Source of the DNA: Methylomonas sp. 11b
GTDB taxonomy: Bacteria > Pseudomonadota > Gammaproteobacteria > Methylococcales > Methylomonadaceae
Assembly: GCF_000515215.1 (NCBI RefSeq)
Contig: NZ_KI911557.1
Coordinates: 2,005,586-2,069,585 of the forward strand
DNA length: 64,000 bases
Direction of reading: 5' to 3'
Part shown: positions 37,315-46,891 of the stretch, in pieces
Layout: the number at the start of each line of letters is the position of its first letter
Position numbering within the stretch: position 1 is the stretch's first letter
Notes under the pieces: generated by a model
Seen by the model: the letters and a program-made list of their open reading frames with translations, nothing else
What the model was told of the DNA's origin: nothing
Databases searched by the model: none
Program-made: the position numbers and the translations under genes

Positions 37315-38346
37315 TTAGGGCGTCTGCACTCTATCCAACGTATGCATCGCGGCAGTTGCCTGCATCACCAACGCATAGCTGACGCGTTCGAACGGCCGAA
37401 ACACCATCAACACACCAGCTAGCTCGTCCGGCATTTTCACCGCCACCGCTTCCTGAGATTGATACCTATCAACGATGACATGCCCTTTACGATACACATC
37501 CAAGGTGTGCCCCACCTCCAAACCGTCGGCAGTACCTTTGTCAATGACCACTACATCGTGTTGACCGATCTGCGACACGCCGCCCTTCACTTGAATGATG
37601 CTGCCCACCACCTGATGTTTAGGCGGCCTTGGAAAATAATTTAAAGCTAACTCTCCCTCCGAAGTAGGCATCAAGCGGTCGCCGCGTTGAATTTCCATAT
37701 CGGATTTATTAATCAGCAAGGTGGCCGGATCACCCGGTTCCTGTAGCGTGGTATCAGCAATGTATTGCGCTTCGTAACCTAAAATTTCCTTGGTAACCGG
37801 ACTGACATAGGCCTTGCCTGCTCGATAAATGGTATACCCCAAGCCGGATGGGTTTTCGATGGCCCTGACGTAAACCCCGTCTCCGGCGCCGGCGATCAAA
37901 TGTTCGCCGACAAACCCGATGACATAAGGTGCGTGCTGCAACTCTTCCGCTGTTACGACTTTCGGCGAATTCAAGAATTGCACGATGGCATCGCTGGGGA
38001 TCATTCTAATGGCTTGATCAATCTCCGACTCGCGCACTCGCGGCAACAGTTTTTCGTCATTGCCGTCCGGCGACAAACTCAGACGCGGCACGCCGTTTAC
38101 ATAAGAAAAGTACAAAGTGTCGCCCGGGTATATCCAATGCGGATCCTTGATTTGCGGATTGTTATGCCATAGCTGCGGCCATTCCCAAGGGTGCTGTAAA
38201 AACTTCCCGGAAATGTCCCACAAAGTATCACCTTTAACAACCGTGTACTGATCGGGATGATTGGGGTTTATTTTCAGCTCATCGGCCCAAGCCACTGCGG
38301 CAAAAACCAGTGGTATTAGTATTCCCAGTATCGCGCGAAAAAACAT
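37315..38346 (-). CDS. Secreted LysM-domain protein
   Basis: The 343-residue protein has a signal peptide (about 1-21, ending AWA) and a single LysM domain right after it (YTVVKGDTLWDISGKFLQHP ... WIYPGDTLYF, ~34-82). LysM binds peptidoglycan. The remaining 250 residues have no recognised catalytic motif but include the GDRLMP and GTADGLEVGHTLDVYR segments common to this class. The gene regularly stands upstream of dprA in gammaproteobacteria, as here, and is divergent from def. Confidence 0.9.
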   Translation of the reverse strand: MFFRAILGILIPLVFAAVAWADELKINPNHPDQYTVVKGDTLWDISGKFLQHPWEWPQLWHNNPQIKDPHWIYPGDTLYFSYVNGVPRLSLSPDGNDEKLLPRVRESEIDQAIRMIPSDAIVQFLNSPKVVTAEELQHAPYVIGFVGEHLIAGAGDGVYVRAIENPSGLGYTIYRAGKAYVSPVTKEILGYEAQYIADTTLQEPGDPATLLINKSDMEIQRGDRLMPTSEGELALNYFPRPPKHQVVGSIIQVKGGVSQIGQHDVVVIDKGTADGLEVGHTLDVYRKGHVIVDRYQSQEAVAVKMPDELAGVLMVFRPFERVSYALVMQATAAMHTLDRVQTP

Positions 38347-38628
38347 AATTTATCCTGCCAGAGCTTATAAAACCGTTCAAAATCCGCCGGACGAAGCGCC
38401 CAAACGCAAAATCGGCAAGCGTCAATATCTGGTGCATGCCGCTTAGCCCAAATTGAAACAAATGCGTAAAAAACCAACCATCGATTTGCCGCACAGTTTA
38501 GATTAATTCGGGCATTATGCCAGCACGAGCCGATCCAACCTAAACCCAGCCCTATTTAGTCTTCACGTTCAAACCCTGGGCAATTTCGGATAAAATCCCA
38601 CTATTACAGTTAGCAAGTGGAGTAATGG

Positions 38629-39132
38629 GTGAGTATTCTTACAATTCTGGAGTTTCCCGATAAACGGCTGCGGACGGTCGCCGCCGAGGTGGACACAGTC
38701 GATGACGGCATCAAGACCTTGGTCGACAACATGATCGAGACCATGTATGCCGCCAAGGGAGTAGGCTTGGCCGCAACTCAGGTAAACGTGCATAAACGCG
38801 TTATAGTGATGGACGTCAGCGAGAACAAAGACGAACCGATCTGCCTGATCAACCCACAAATCATCGAGCGCGACGGTGTTGAAGAATCCGAGGAAGGTTG
38901 CCTGTCGGTACCCGGCTTTTTCGAAAAAGTCAGCCGCGCCGAACATATTAAAGTCAAGGCGCTAAACCGCGACGGCGAAAGTTTTGAATTGGAGGCCAGC
39001 GAATTACTGGCGGTGTGCATTCAACACGAAATGGATCATCTGGAAGGCAAGTTATTCGTCGATTATCTCTCGGCCTTCAAACGCAACCGCATTAAAGCCA
39101 AGCTGGATAAAATTCACAAGTCGCAGGGCTAA
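38629..39132 (+). CDS. def: Peptide deformylase
   Basis: The 167-residue protein has all three metal-site motifs: [18 protein letters not shown] and HEMDHLEGK. It removes the N-formyl group from new proteins. The start is a GTG at 38629, with GGAG about six bases upstream; the nearby ATG at 38625 is out of frame. It begins the def-fmt-rsmB run, opposite the LysM gene across a 282-bp divergent spacer. Confidence 0.97.
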   Translation: MSILTILEFPDKRLRTVAAEVDTVDDGIKTLVDNMIETMYAAKGVGLAATQVNVHKRVIVMDVSENKDEPICLINPQIIERDGVEESEEGCLSVPGFFEKVSRAEHIKVKALNRDGESFELEASELLAVCIQHEMDHLEGKLFVDYLSAFKRNRIKAKLDKIHKSQG

Positions 39133-39144
39133 TCAGGACATCTC

Positions 39145-40071
39145 ATGAAAATCGTGTTTGCCGGTACGCCGGATTTTGCGGTTCCCACCTTGCAGGCCCT
39201 GCTGGATTCGCGGCATCAAGTCTGTGCGGTTTATACTCAGCCCGACAGGCCAGCCGGACGCGGCCGCAAGCTGACCGCCAGCCCGATCAAGGCACTGGCC
39301 ATATCCGCCAATATCCCGGTTTATCAGCCGGAAAACTTCAAAAGCCCCGAATCGATTGCGCAATTAGCGTCGCTCAATGCTGATTTAATGGTCGTCGTGG
39401 CTTACGGCCTTATTTTGCCGCAAGCGGTATTGGACATTCCCAAGCAGGGCTGCATTAATGTTCATGGCTCGTTACTGCCGCGTTGGCGCGGCGCGGCGCC
39501 GATTCACCGTGCCGTTATGGCGGGCGACGCTAAAACCGGCATCACCATCATGAAAGTAGTAAAAAAACTCGATGCCGGCGACATGCTTTATAAAGCCGAA
39601 TGCCCAATCAGTGCCGACGCCACCTCCAGCAGCCTGCACGATCAATTGGCGCACATGGGCGCCGAAGGGCTGGTTAAAGTGGTCGAGCAGATAGCCAATG
39701 GGTCGCTGCAAGCCGAACCGCAAGACGAGTCCCTAGTCACTTACGCCCACAAACTGGAAAAGCAGGAATCGAACTTGGACTGGCAAAACTCCGCTGTACA
39801 ACTGGATCGTCAAGTACGTGGCCTGAACGCCTGGCCGGTGGCACAAACTCTCTATCAAGGCCAAGTGTTGCGCGTCTGGCGCAGCCAGGTGCTCGATAAA
39901 ACCGCTGAGCAAGCCCCCGGCACCATCAGTTGCGCAGAACACGCTCTGGACGTAGCGACCGGTAACGGCGTGCTGCGCCTACTGGAAGTACAACTTCCCG
40001 GCGGTAAACGCATCGCCGGCAAAGATTTTATGAATGCCCATACGGCCGACCGCGTCATCCTAGGCCTATGA
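39145..40071 (+). CDS. fmt: Methionyl-tRNA formyltransferase
   Basis: The 308-residue enzyme has the formyl-folate site motif CINVHGSLLPRWRGAAPIHR with the conserved Asn/His, and an early TPDFAVPTLQAL. It formylates the initiator Met-tRNA, the partner reaction to deformylase. It begins 12 bp after def and overlaps rsmB by 4 bp. Confidence 0.97.
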   Translation: MKIVFAGTPDFAVPTLQALLDSRHQVCAVYTQPDRPAGRGRKLTASPIKALAISANIPVYQPENFKSPESIAQLASLNADLMVVVAYGLILPQAVLDIPKQGCINVHGSLLPRWRGAAPIHRAVMAGDAKTGITIMKVVKKLDAGDMLYKAECPISADATSSSLHDQLAHMGAEGLVKVVEQIANGSLQAEPQDESLVTYAHKLEKQESNLDWQNSAVQLDRQVRGLNAWPVAQTLYQGQVLRVWRSQVLDKTAEQAPGTISCAEHALDVATGNGVLRLLEVQLPGGKRIAGKDFMNAHTADRVILGL

Positions 40072-41363
40072 ATCTGCGCGGCTGCTCTGCACAGATTCTC
40101 GCGCACGTCCTCAGCGACGGCCAATCGCTGACCGCCGCCCTGGAACATGGCCTACCCAAAATCAAGGACATCAAAGACCGGGCTTTCGTCCAAGCCTTGT
40201 GCTATGGGGTAATCCGTCATTATTACGCATTGGATTTTATGCTGGGCCGCCTGCTCAGCAAACCGCTCAAGCAAAAAGACGGCGACATTAAAGCCTTACT
40301 GCTAATCGGCTTGTATCAACTGCAACACATGCGGGTTAAATCGCACGCCGCCGTTTCGGAAACTGTAGCCGCCACCAGCCACAAACCCTGGGCCAAGTCC
40401 TTGGTTAACGCGATACTCAGACAATATTTACGCGACGCCGAAACCTTGCAACAAGCCTGTACCGCGGACAGTCAGGCCCGCTACAATCATCCGGGCTGGA
40501 TGATTGATTTGCTCAGGCACGACTGGCCGGAACATTACGAAAAAATCCTGCACGCCAACGATCAAGCGCCGCCGATGGCTTTGCGCGTCAATCTGCTGCA
40601 AGGTAGCCGAGCCGCCTACGTAGACGATCTGACAGCGCAAGGTATCGCTGCGCAATTGGTAGACTGCTGCGAAACCGCGATCAGGCTGGACCAAGCCTTG
40701 GCCGTCGAGCAATTGCCGGGCTTTAGCCAAGGCCGCGTATCGGTACAAGACACGGCCGCGCAACTGGCGGCGGAACTGCTCGACGCGCTTCCTGGTCAGC
40801 AGGTGCTGGATTTATGTGCCGCGCCGGGCGGCAAAACCGCCGCCATTCTGGAGCGCCAACCGGCCTTGGCCGGACTGCTGGCGGTCGATATCGATCAACA
40901 GCGTCTGCAACGGGTGACCGACAATTTACAGCGTTTAAACTTGCACGCCGAGACCTTGGCCGCCGACGCCAGTGAGTCGGCGTCGTGGGCTAACAACCGC
41001 CAATTTGATCGGATACTGCTGGACGCCCCCTGCTCCGGCTTCGGTGTGATCCGCCGCCATCCCGACATCAAGTTGCTGCGCCGCGCGGACGACATTGCCG
41101 CTTTGCAAGCTCTGCAAGCCAGGATACTTGCTAACGCCTGGCAGCTGCTGAAACCTGGCGGCATCTTGCTCTACGCCACCTGCTCTGTATTGAAACAGGA
41201 AAACGAAGCGCAAATCGCCGCATTCCTTGCCGAACACACTGACGCCAGCGAAATTCATATCGACGCGCACTGGAGCATTGCGCGGCCACACGGCCGGCAA
41301 ATCATCACTGGCGACCGGCAAATGGATGGCTTTTATTATGCCAAGCTTCATAAAGCCGATTAG
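40068..41363 (+). CDS. rsmB: 16S rRNA (cytosine-967-C5)-methyltransferase RsmB
   Basis: The 431-residue protein has an N-terminal NusB-like helical domain (~1-140) and a C-terminal SAM methyltransferase with LDLCAAPGGKTAAIL, LLDAPCSGFGVIRRHPD and a second catalytic cysteine in LLYATCSV. It methylates C967 of 16S rRNA. It overlaps fmt by 4 bp and the next gene by 26 bp. Confidence 0.95.
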   Translation: MNLRGCSAQILAHVLSDGQSLTAALEHGLPKIKDIKDRAFVQALCYGVIRHYYALDFMLGRLLSKPLKQKDGDIKALLLIGLYQLQHMRVKSHAAVSETVAATSHKPWAKSLVNAILRQYLRDAETLQQACTADSQARYNHPGWMIDLLRHDWPEHYEKILHANDQAPPMALRVNLLQGSRAAYVDDLTAQGIAAQLVDCCETAIRLDQALAVEQLPGFSQGRVSVQDTAAQLAAELLDALPGQQVLDLCAAPGGKTAAILERQPALAGLLAVDIDQQRLQRVTDNLQRLNLHAETLAADASESASWANNRQFDRILLDAPCSGFGVIRRHPDIKLLRRADDIAALQALQARILANAWQLLKPGGILLYATCSVLKQENEAQIAAFLAEHTDASEIHIDAHWSIARPHGRQIITGDRQMDGFYYAKLHKAD

Positions 41364-41904
41364 GTGCTGGGCATTGATGATCTGCCTGCAAATTGCGCCA
41401 GGCGTGGCTGAAGCCGGGGATTATTCCGCGCGCATCGAATATGCCGATTTGGAACATGTCGATGGCGGTTATGACGTGCATGCTCATATCGATTATCGGC
41501 TCAGCCCGACTGCCAAGGAAGCGCTGCACAAAGGTGTGCGCTTAACCTGGGACGTAACGATAGAACTACGCCAGCCCGGCGCGTTGTGGGACACGATAAT
41601 CCATAAACACAAACTGACGTACAGCCTGCAATTCCATGCCTTGCTGAATCAATATGTGGTGCAAACCCCGTTCGATCGCAGCGAAATGTTTTTAACCTTG
41701 AGCGCCGCAATGAATTTCATGGCGGCCGTGCATGACAGCACACCAATTCCCGCCGAACGCGTGACAGCCGGCACACCTTACCTGCTGGCGGTAAAAACTC
41801 AATTCAACCGCGAGCAGCTACCGATACCGCTGCGTCCGGTCGCCTATCTGGATAACCACTGGTTTCTTTCTAGCGCCTGGCACACATGGCCCATTCAAAA
41901 ATAA
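41338..41904 (+). CDS. Secreted DUF4390 protein
   Basis: Taking the ATG at 41338 gives 188 residues with a signal peptide (MPSFIKPIRCWALMICLQIA ending at VAEA). The body is mostly beta-strand, with YRLSPTAKEALHKGVRLTWDVTIEL and a C-terminal RPVAYLDNHWFLSSAWHTWP. DUF4390 proteins are of unknown function and regularly lie between rsmB and ntrY. The gene overlaps both neighbours (26 bp and 19 bp), so it is translationally coupled with them. Confidence 0.85.
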   Translation: MPSFIKPIRCWALMICLQIAPGVAEAGDYSARIEYADLEHVDGGYDVHAHIDYRLSPTAKEALHKGVRLTWDVTIELRQPGALWDTIIHKHKLTYSLQFHALLNQYVVQTPFDRSEMFLTLSAAMNFMAAVHDSTPIPAERVTAGTPYLLAVKTQFNREQLPIPLRPVAYLDNHWFLSSAWHTWPIQK

Positions 41905-44042
41905 AATTACCGGCCAGCGCCACCATTATTCTGCTGTTCGGCTTCGTATTGCTATCGCTGCAATTGATGAGCAGCGCCACCCAGGAATCATCGGAACTCG
42001 GCGAAATGTATTCCTGGCTATTGGTCATCAATACGCTGGGATCGGTGATTTTGCTGGGTTTGGTCGCGTTCAACGCCTATTCGTTGGTGCGGGAATTAAA
42101 GAAAAAGGAGGCCGGCTCTCGACTGACCACGCGCATGGTGTCCTTGTTCGTCTTGCTGGCCTTGGCGCCAGCGGCCATCGTGTTTTATTTCTCCGTGCAA
42201 TTCCTGCATCAAGGCATAGACAGCTGGTTTAACGTTGAAATCGACCGGGCCATGGACGATGCCTTGGAGTTGAGCCAATCCTCACTGAATCAACGCATGA
42301 ACTGGCATATCAAGCAAACCAAGCAAATGGCCGATCAACTCCGCGACAAATCGGAAGCCTTGATTGCCATGGAAGTCGGCTCGCTGTGGGCAGATTCTGG
42401 GGCGCTGGAAATTGCGGTATTTTCCAATCAAGGTCGGGTATTAGCGTCCAGCAGCGTCAATCCCAGCGATATTTTGCCGCATCTGCCCGACGAGCAAATC
42501 TGGCTGCTGCTGAGGCAGAATAAGGAATATTTTGCTTTCGACCCCGGCGATAACGATGAAATGCTGGTACGCATCATCGTCGCTATCGAAGCCGATCAAA
42601 GCCGGTTTTTGCAAGTGCTGTTTCCGATTCCGGTGCGGGTGACCGACCTGGCCGACTCGATAGAGTTTGCCTTCATTCGTTATCAGGAGATGAATTTCCT
42701 GCGCGACTCGCTGAAAACCAGCTTCTCGTTGATCCTGTTGCTGGTGTTACTGCTCAGCCTGCTGGCGGCCATTTGGGTAGCGTTTATCAGTATCCGCAAC
42801 ATCGTCGCGCCAGTAAAAGAATTGGTAAAAGGTACGCAAGCAGTCGCCGATGGCGATTATCAACAGCAGCTGCCGGTAATGAATCAGGACGACCTGGGTT
42901 TCCTGGTGGAATCCTTCAACCAGATGACCCGCCGTATCGCCCGCTCCCGTGACGAAACCCGTGCAGCCGGCCTGGAGGTGGAAAACCAGCGCGCCTATTT
43001 GGAAACCATACTCGCCAATCTGACCGCCGGCGTAATCAGTTTCGACGCGGCCTTTTACATCCGTACCGCCAATCAAGCCGCCTACCGGATTCTGCACATC
43101 CCGGTCAGCCATTTTGTTGGGGAGACGTTGCCAACCCTGGCGACCATGCACAGCGAACTGGCCGAGGTATTGAACGCGATCCAAAGCTTGCTGGAAAAAG
43201 CCGACGACATCTGGGAGCAACGCATCGTGTTTCTCGGCCCCAACGGCCGCCAGGAGTTGTTGTGCCGAGGTACGCCGCTGTTCTCGCAGCACGGTGCCCG
43301 AACCGGCGCGGTCGTGGTATTCGACGACGTCACCGACCTGATTCAGGCGCAAAAAAACGCAGCCTGGGGCGAAGTGGCGCGACGTCTGGCGCATGAGATC
43401 AAAAACCCGTTGACGCCGATCCAGCTGTCGGCCGAACGCTTGCAGCACAAGCTATCCAAGGAATTACAGGACGGTTCCGCCGAATTTCTGCAACGCGGCA
43501 CCCGCACCATCGTCCAGCAAGTGGAAGCGATGAAGCGGATGGTGGACGATTTTTCCGAGTACGCCCGCCCATCCAAGAAACAGGTGGAAAAAATCAATCT
43601 GGTCGATCTGATTCAGGAAGTCATGGCCTTATACCTGCCGTCCGGCATCATTTTCAGCACGGCATTCGCCAGCAACAGAGTACTGGTCGAAGCCGATCCG
43701 GTCAGCCTGCGCCAAGTACTACACAATCTGATAAAAAACGCCCAAGAGGCCACCACGGCCCCCTGCCGCATCGAGATCAAAATCGCCAAAGTCAGCCGCA
43801 ATAACACCGACTATGTCGAATTGGGCATCTACGATAACGGCAACGGCCTGAACGCGGAACAGCTTGAAACCATTTTCGACCCCTATGTGACCAGCAAAGC
43901 CAAAGGTACCGGTTTGGGCTTGGCCATCGTCAAAAAGATCGTCGAAGAACATGGCGGGGTGATTTGGGTGGATACGTCTTATAATGGCGGCGCGGGGTTT
44001 TTACTCCAGCTGCCGGTTTTTGAATTTGGGAACTTTAAATGA
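41886..44042 (+). CDS. ntrY: NtrY-type membrane sensor histidine kinase
   Basis: The 718-residue kinase has an N-terminal membrane region of several helices (two before residue 70, one near 85-105, one near 280-305), then HAMP (~305-360), a PAS domain (~370-480), the phospho-acceptor histidine in RLAHEIKNPLTPIQLSAERL and an ATPase domain ending GTGLGLAIVKKIVEEHGG. NtrY partners with NtrX and has been linked to nitrogen and redox or oxygen control in alpha- and betaproteobacteria. It overlaps ntrX by 4 bp. Confidence 0.92.
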   Translation: MAHSKIKLPASATIILLFGFVLLSLQLMSSATQESSELGEMYSWLLVINTLGSVILLGLVAFNAYSLVRELKKKEAGSRLTTRMVSLFVLLALAPAAIVFYFSVQFLHQGIDSWFNVEIDRAMDDALELSQSSLNQRMNWHIKQTKQMADQLRDKSEALIAMEVGSLWADSGALEIAVFSNQGRVLASSSVNPSDILPHLPDEQIWLLLRQNKEYFAFDPGDNDEMLVRIIVAIEADQSRFLQVLFPIPVRVTDLADSIEFAFIRYQEMNFLRDSLKTSFSLILLLVLLLSLLAAIWVAFISIRNIVAPVKELVKGTQAVADGDYQQQLPVMNQDDLGFLVESFNQMTRRIARSRDETRAAGLEVENQRAYLETILANLTAGVISFDAAFYIRTANQAAYRILHIPVSHFVGETLPTLATMHSELAEVLNAIQSLLEKADDIWEQRIVFLGPNGRQELLCRGTPLFSQHGARTGAVVVFDDVTDLIQAQKNAAWGEVARRLAHEIKNPLTPIQLSAERLQHKLSKELQDGSAEFLQRGTRTIVQQVEAMKRMVDDFSEYARPSKKQVEKINLVDLIQEVMALYLPSGIIFSTAFASNRVLVEADPVSLRQVLHNLIKNAQEATTAPCRIEIKIAKVSRNNTDYVELGIYDNGNGLNAEQLETIFDPYVTSKAKGTGLGLAIVKKIVEEHGGVIWVDTSYNGGAGFLLQLPVFEFGNFK

Positions 44043-45400
44043 ATAAGCAAGCACCGTACATTTTGGTGGTCGATGACGAGCAGGACATTCGTCAGTTGGT
44101 GTCCGAAATTCTTGAGGATGAAGGCTACGATGTCGCCATGGCGGAAAACGCCACGGAAGCCAAAGCCCTGAAAAATCAGCGCCCGCCTAATCTGATCCTG
44201 CTGGACATCTGGATGCCCGACAGCGACGGCATCACCCTGCTGCGGGAATGGGTTAGCGAAGACGACGCACTATGTCCGGTGATCATGATGTCCGGGCATG
44301 CCTCGGTGGAATCGGCGGTGGAAGCAACTCGGCTTGGCGCTTACGACTTTCTGGAAAAACCGCTATCGCTGGCTAAGTTATTGTTGATCGTCGAACGCGC
44401 GCTGGAGACCAGTTCCTTACAGCGCGAGAACGCCGGCTTGAAACAACAGCTGATGATAGGCGTGGACCCGGTCGGCAAAAGCGCAGTAGTGGAACGCACC
44501 AAAGACAAGTTAAAACGCTTGGCGCAACACGATGCCCGCGTGTTATTTGTTGGTGAAGCCGGGGTCGGCAAGGAAATGTTCGCCCGCTACCTACACAATA
44601 ATAGTTCGCGGCGCGATGGATCGTTCGTCGATGTATCGGTTGGCAGTATTTCGCCGGAAAACTCGGCGGTGGAATTTTTCGGCCGCGAAGATAATGGCCG
44701 GGTTTATCGCGGCTTGTTGGAACAAGCCCATCGCGGCACGCTATTTCTGGGCGAAATCGGAGGCATGGATCCGGAAACTCAAACTCGCTTGCTTAGCGCG
44801 CTGGAATCCAGCTCGTTCCTGCGGGTTGGCGGCAGTCAGGCTGTGCGCGTCGATGTGCGCGTAGTCGCGTCTACCCGCATGTCTTTGGAAGAAGAAGTCA
44901 ACAGCGGCCGCTTCCGTCAGGATTTATATTATTTGCTGAATGTGGTGACGCTGGAGATTCCGCCGCTTCGCGAACACAGTGAAGACGTACCCAGCTTATT
45001 GAATTTTTACGTCGATCATTTCGTTACCCAAGAAAAGCTGCCGTTCCGACGTTTCTCGATGGCAGCGCAAAATTATTTGCGTAATTACAGCTGGCCGGGT
45101 AATGTGCGCGAACTGCGTAACTTGGTACAGCGTCTGATGATACTAGGCGCGGGCGACGACATTGAGTTGGACGAGGTCAAAACCGCACTGGGATCGATCG
45201 CCGAGCAACCCAAGCTGGGCCTGAATGTACCGGAGTTTTTCAATTTGCCGCTGAAGGAAGCCCGCGACCATTTTGAAAAATCCTACCTGGAATATCATTT
45301 CGAAAAAACCGGCGGCAGCGTCGCCAAGCTGGCATCAGCGATCGGTATGGAGCGTACACATTTGTACCGAAAACTCCATTCCCTGAAAATTAAGCTTTAA
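44039..45400 (+). CDS. ntrX: NtrX-type response regulator with degenerate AAA+ motifs
   Basis: The 453-residue protein has a receiver domain with D56 (LILLDIWMPDSDG), an AAA+-like middle domain and a Fis-type C-terminal helix-turn-helix (GSVAKLASAIGMERTHLYRKL). Walker A is kept as GEAGVGKE, but the sigma-54 contact motif GAFTGA is absent (the region reads FFGREDNGRVYRGLLEQAH), and Walker B reads LFLGEIGGMD, with Gly in place of the catalytic-site Asp. It probably acts as a DNA-binding regulator without sigma-54 activation. NtrX proteins lacking GAFTGA are known; loss of the Walker B Asp is less usual. Confidence 0.92.
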   Translation: MNKQAPYILVVDDEQDIRQLVSEILEDEGYDVAMAENATEAKALKNQRPPNLILLDIWMPDSDGITLLREWVSEDDALCPVIMMSGHASVESAVEATRLGAYDFLEKPLSLAKLLLIVERALETSSLQRENAGLKQQLMIGVDPVGKSAVVERTKDKLKRLAQHDARVLFVGEAGVGKEMFARYLHNNSSRRDGSFVDVSVGSISPENSAVEFFGREDNGRVYRGLLEQAHRGTLFLGEIGGMDPETQTRLLSALESSSFLRVGGSQAVRVDVRVVASTRMSLEEEVNSGRFRQDLYYLLNVVTLEIPPLREHSEDVPSLLNFYVDHFVTQEKLPFRRFSMAAQNYLRNYSWPGNVRELRNLVQRLMILGAGDDIELDEVKTALGSIAEQPKLGLNVPEFFNLPLKEARDHFEKSYLEYHFEKTGGSVAKLASAIGMERTHLYRKLHSLKIKL

Positions 45401-45406
45401 TTTGAC

Positions 45407-45435
45407 TTGAAGTTAACGCCCCTATTAAGTACAAT
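45407..45435 (+). promoter_or_regulatory. Probable sigma-70 promoter of rplM-rpsI
   Basis: A -35 TTGAAG at 45407-45412 and a -10 TACAAT at 45430-45435 are separated by 17 bp, about 40 bp before the rplM ATG. The spacing is ideal and the -10 matches five of six consensus bases. Confidence 0.6.
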
Positions 45436-45473
45436 TCACGGTTTTTATAGCCTCAACAGACTAAAAAGCAAAG

Positions 45474-45902
45474 ATGAAAACATTTAGTGCAAAGCCCGCA
45501 GAAGTTAAGCGCGATTGGTACGTGATTGATGCAGAAGGAAAGACATTAGGTCGCCTTGCTACTGAAATTGCACGACGTCTTCGCGGAAAACACAAACCCG
45601 AATTCACACCACACGTTGACACCGGCGATTACATCATCGTCATCAACGCCGAAAAAATCGGCGTTACCGGCAACAAAGAAAAAGACAAAATGTACTACCA
45701 CCACACTGGTTATGTCGGTAACATGAAGTCAGCTTCTTTGGGTAAGTTAAGACAAACTTTCCCGGACAGAATCATCACCACCGCCGTACAAGGCATGCTG
45801 CCCAAAAATCCATTGGGTCGCGCCATGTTCAAAAAATTGAAAGTTTACGCAGGTTCTGAGCATAATCATCAATCTCAGCAACCTAAAGTTTTAGAATTCT
45901 AA
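45474..45902 (+). CDS. rplM: 50S ribosomal protein L13
   Basis: The 142-residue protein is of standard L13 length, with [20 protein letters not shown] at the start and [20 protein letters not shown] near the end. It binds 23S rRNA early in large-subunit assembly. rpsI follows 15 bp downstream, the near-universal gene pair. Confidence 0.98.
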   Translation: MKTFSAKPAEVKRDWYVIDAEGKTLGRLATEIARRLRGKHKPEFTPHVDTGDYIIVINAEKIGVTGNKEKDKMYYHHTGYVGNMKSASLGKLRQTFPDRIITTAVQGMLPKNPLGRAMFKKLKVYAGSEHNHQSQQPKVLEF

Positions 45903-45917
45903 GCAGGTAGATAGTTT

Positions 45918-46307
45918 ATGGCAGCTCAATACTACGGAACAGGTCGTCGCAAAAGCGCAATCGCTCGCGTCTACGCCACCATCGGTTCAGGAAAATTCAC
46001 TATCAACAAACAACCTGTTGAACAATATTTCGGCCGCAAGACTGACGAAATGATTGCCAGACAACCTTTGGAGTTGTTGGGCAAAACCGGTGATTTCGAC
46101 ATCAACATTATCGTTACCGGCGGCGGCCCATCAGGCCAAGCTGGCGCGATCCGTCACGGTCTGACCCGTGCACTGATGGTTTTCGACGAAACCTTGAGAC
46201 CGTCACTGAGAAAAGCCGGTTACGTCACTCGCGACGCTCGTGAAGTTGAACGTAAGAAAGTCGGTCTGCACAAAGCCAGAAAACGTCCTCAATACTCAAA
46301 ACGTTAA
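45918..46307 (+). CDS. rpsI: 30S ribosomal protein S9
   Basis: The 129-residue protein has the [15 protein letters not shown] start and the basic C-terminal tail RKRPQYSKR that reaches the P-site tRNA. It lies 15 bp after rplM and is followed by an intrinsic terminator. Confidence 0.98.
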   Translation: MAAQYYGTGRRKSAIARVYATIGSGKFTINKQPVEQYFGRKTDEMIARQPLELLGKTGDFDINIIVTGGGPSGQAGAIRHGLTRALMVFDETLRPSLRKAGYVTRDAREVERKKVGLHKARKRPQYSKR

Positions 46308-46328
46308 GCGTTCCTTTATTGGGAACAA

Positions 46329-46358
46329 AAAAAAGCCGCTGCAAAGCGGCTTTTTTTG
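46329..46358. terminator. Bidirectional intrinsic terminator between rpsI and the DUF2380-like gene
   Basis: The stem AAAGCCGCT/AGCGGCTTT with a 3-4 base loop is flanked by eight A residues on the left and seven T residues on the right. It can therefore end transcription of rpsI (plus) and of the convergent gene at 46379 (minus). Confidence 0.9.
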
Positions 46359-46378
46359 TGCCTGTCGCAACCGCCAAA

Positions 46379-46891
46379 CTACTTAACGCTATACGCGGCA
46401 AGCGTAGCCCTGATCTTTCCAGCCAACGTATCGATACCATGCTGGGTGACTTTCTGATGATTACCCTTCAACTCGATATCGTAACGCGCTACCGCCGCCC
46501 GTTGCTTCACGTCGACCAGATAAACCCACAGATACGAAAATAAAAAGCTCGGTTTGCTGTGCTGACTGACCAGCACCCAATCCGCCCCCTGCCGCCGACC
46601 CAAGTCCGCTGCCAAATCGTGAAATCGGAACAAATAACCGAAACTAGCGTTAGCGACTTTCTGACTATCCGCATCGACAACTCTGATTTGATAATTACCT
46701 GACCGACTCAAGGCTTCCATCAACAAAGGCGCCATGCTCGAAGTGCGGGTTATTTCCTCCGGCGTGTTCGGCAGCGACGTTATGTCATTCAATTCGAAAC
46801 CCAAAACCGCTATCTGCGGCACGGCATTGGCCGGCGTGGAGAAAATAGCCGCAGCCAATGACATACATTTGATGGAGTGAACGCTAGTCAT
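46379..46891 (-). CDS. Secreted DUF2380/DUF3280-like protein
   Basis: The 170-residue protein has a signal peptide (about 1-23, ending ANA) and an IAVLGFELND start to the mature part, followed by a compact alpha/beta-looking domain with QGADWVLVSQHSK and VYLVDVKQRAAVARYDIELKG. This resembles the DUF2380/DUF3280 proteins found in methylotroph genomes, usually of unknown function. It overlaps the MxaD-like gene upstream by 4 bp, so the two form a coupled pair. The family call is from recall of the motif pattern and is not certain. Confidence 0.65.
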   Translation of the reverse strand: MTSVHSIKCMSLAAAIFSTPANAVPQIAVLGFELNDITSLPNTPEEITRTSSMAPLLMEALSRSGNYQIRVVDADSQKVANASFGYLFRFHDLAADLGRRQGADWVLVSQHSKPSFLFSYLWVYLVDVKQRAAVARYDIELKGNHQKVTQHGIDTLAGKIRATLAAYSVK

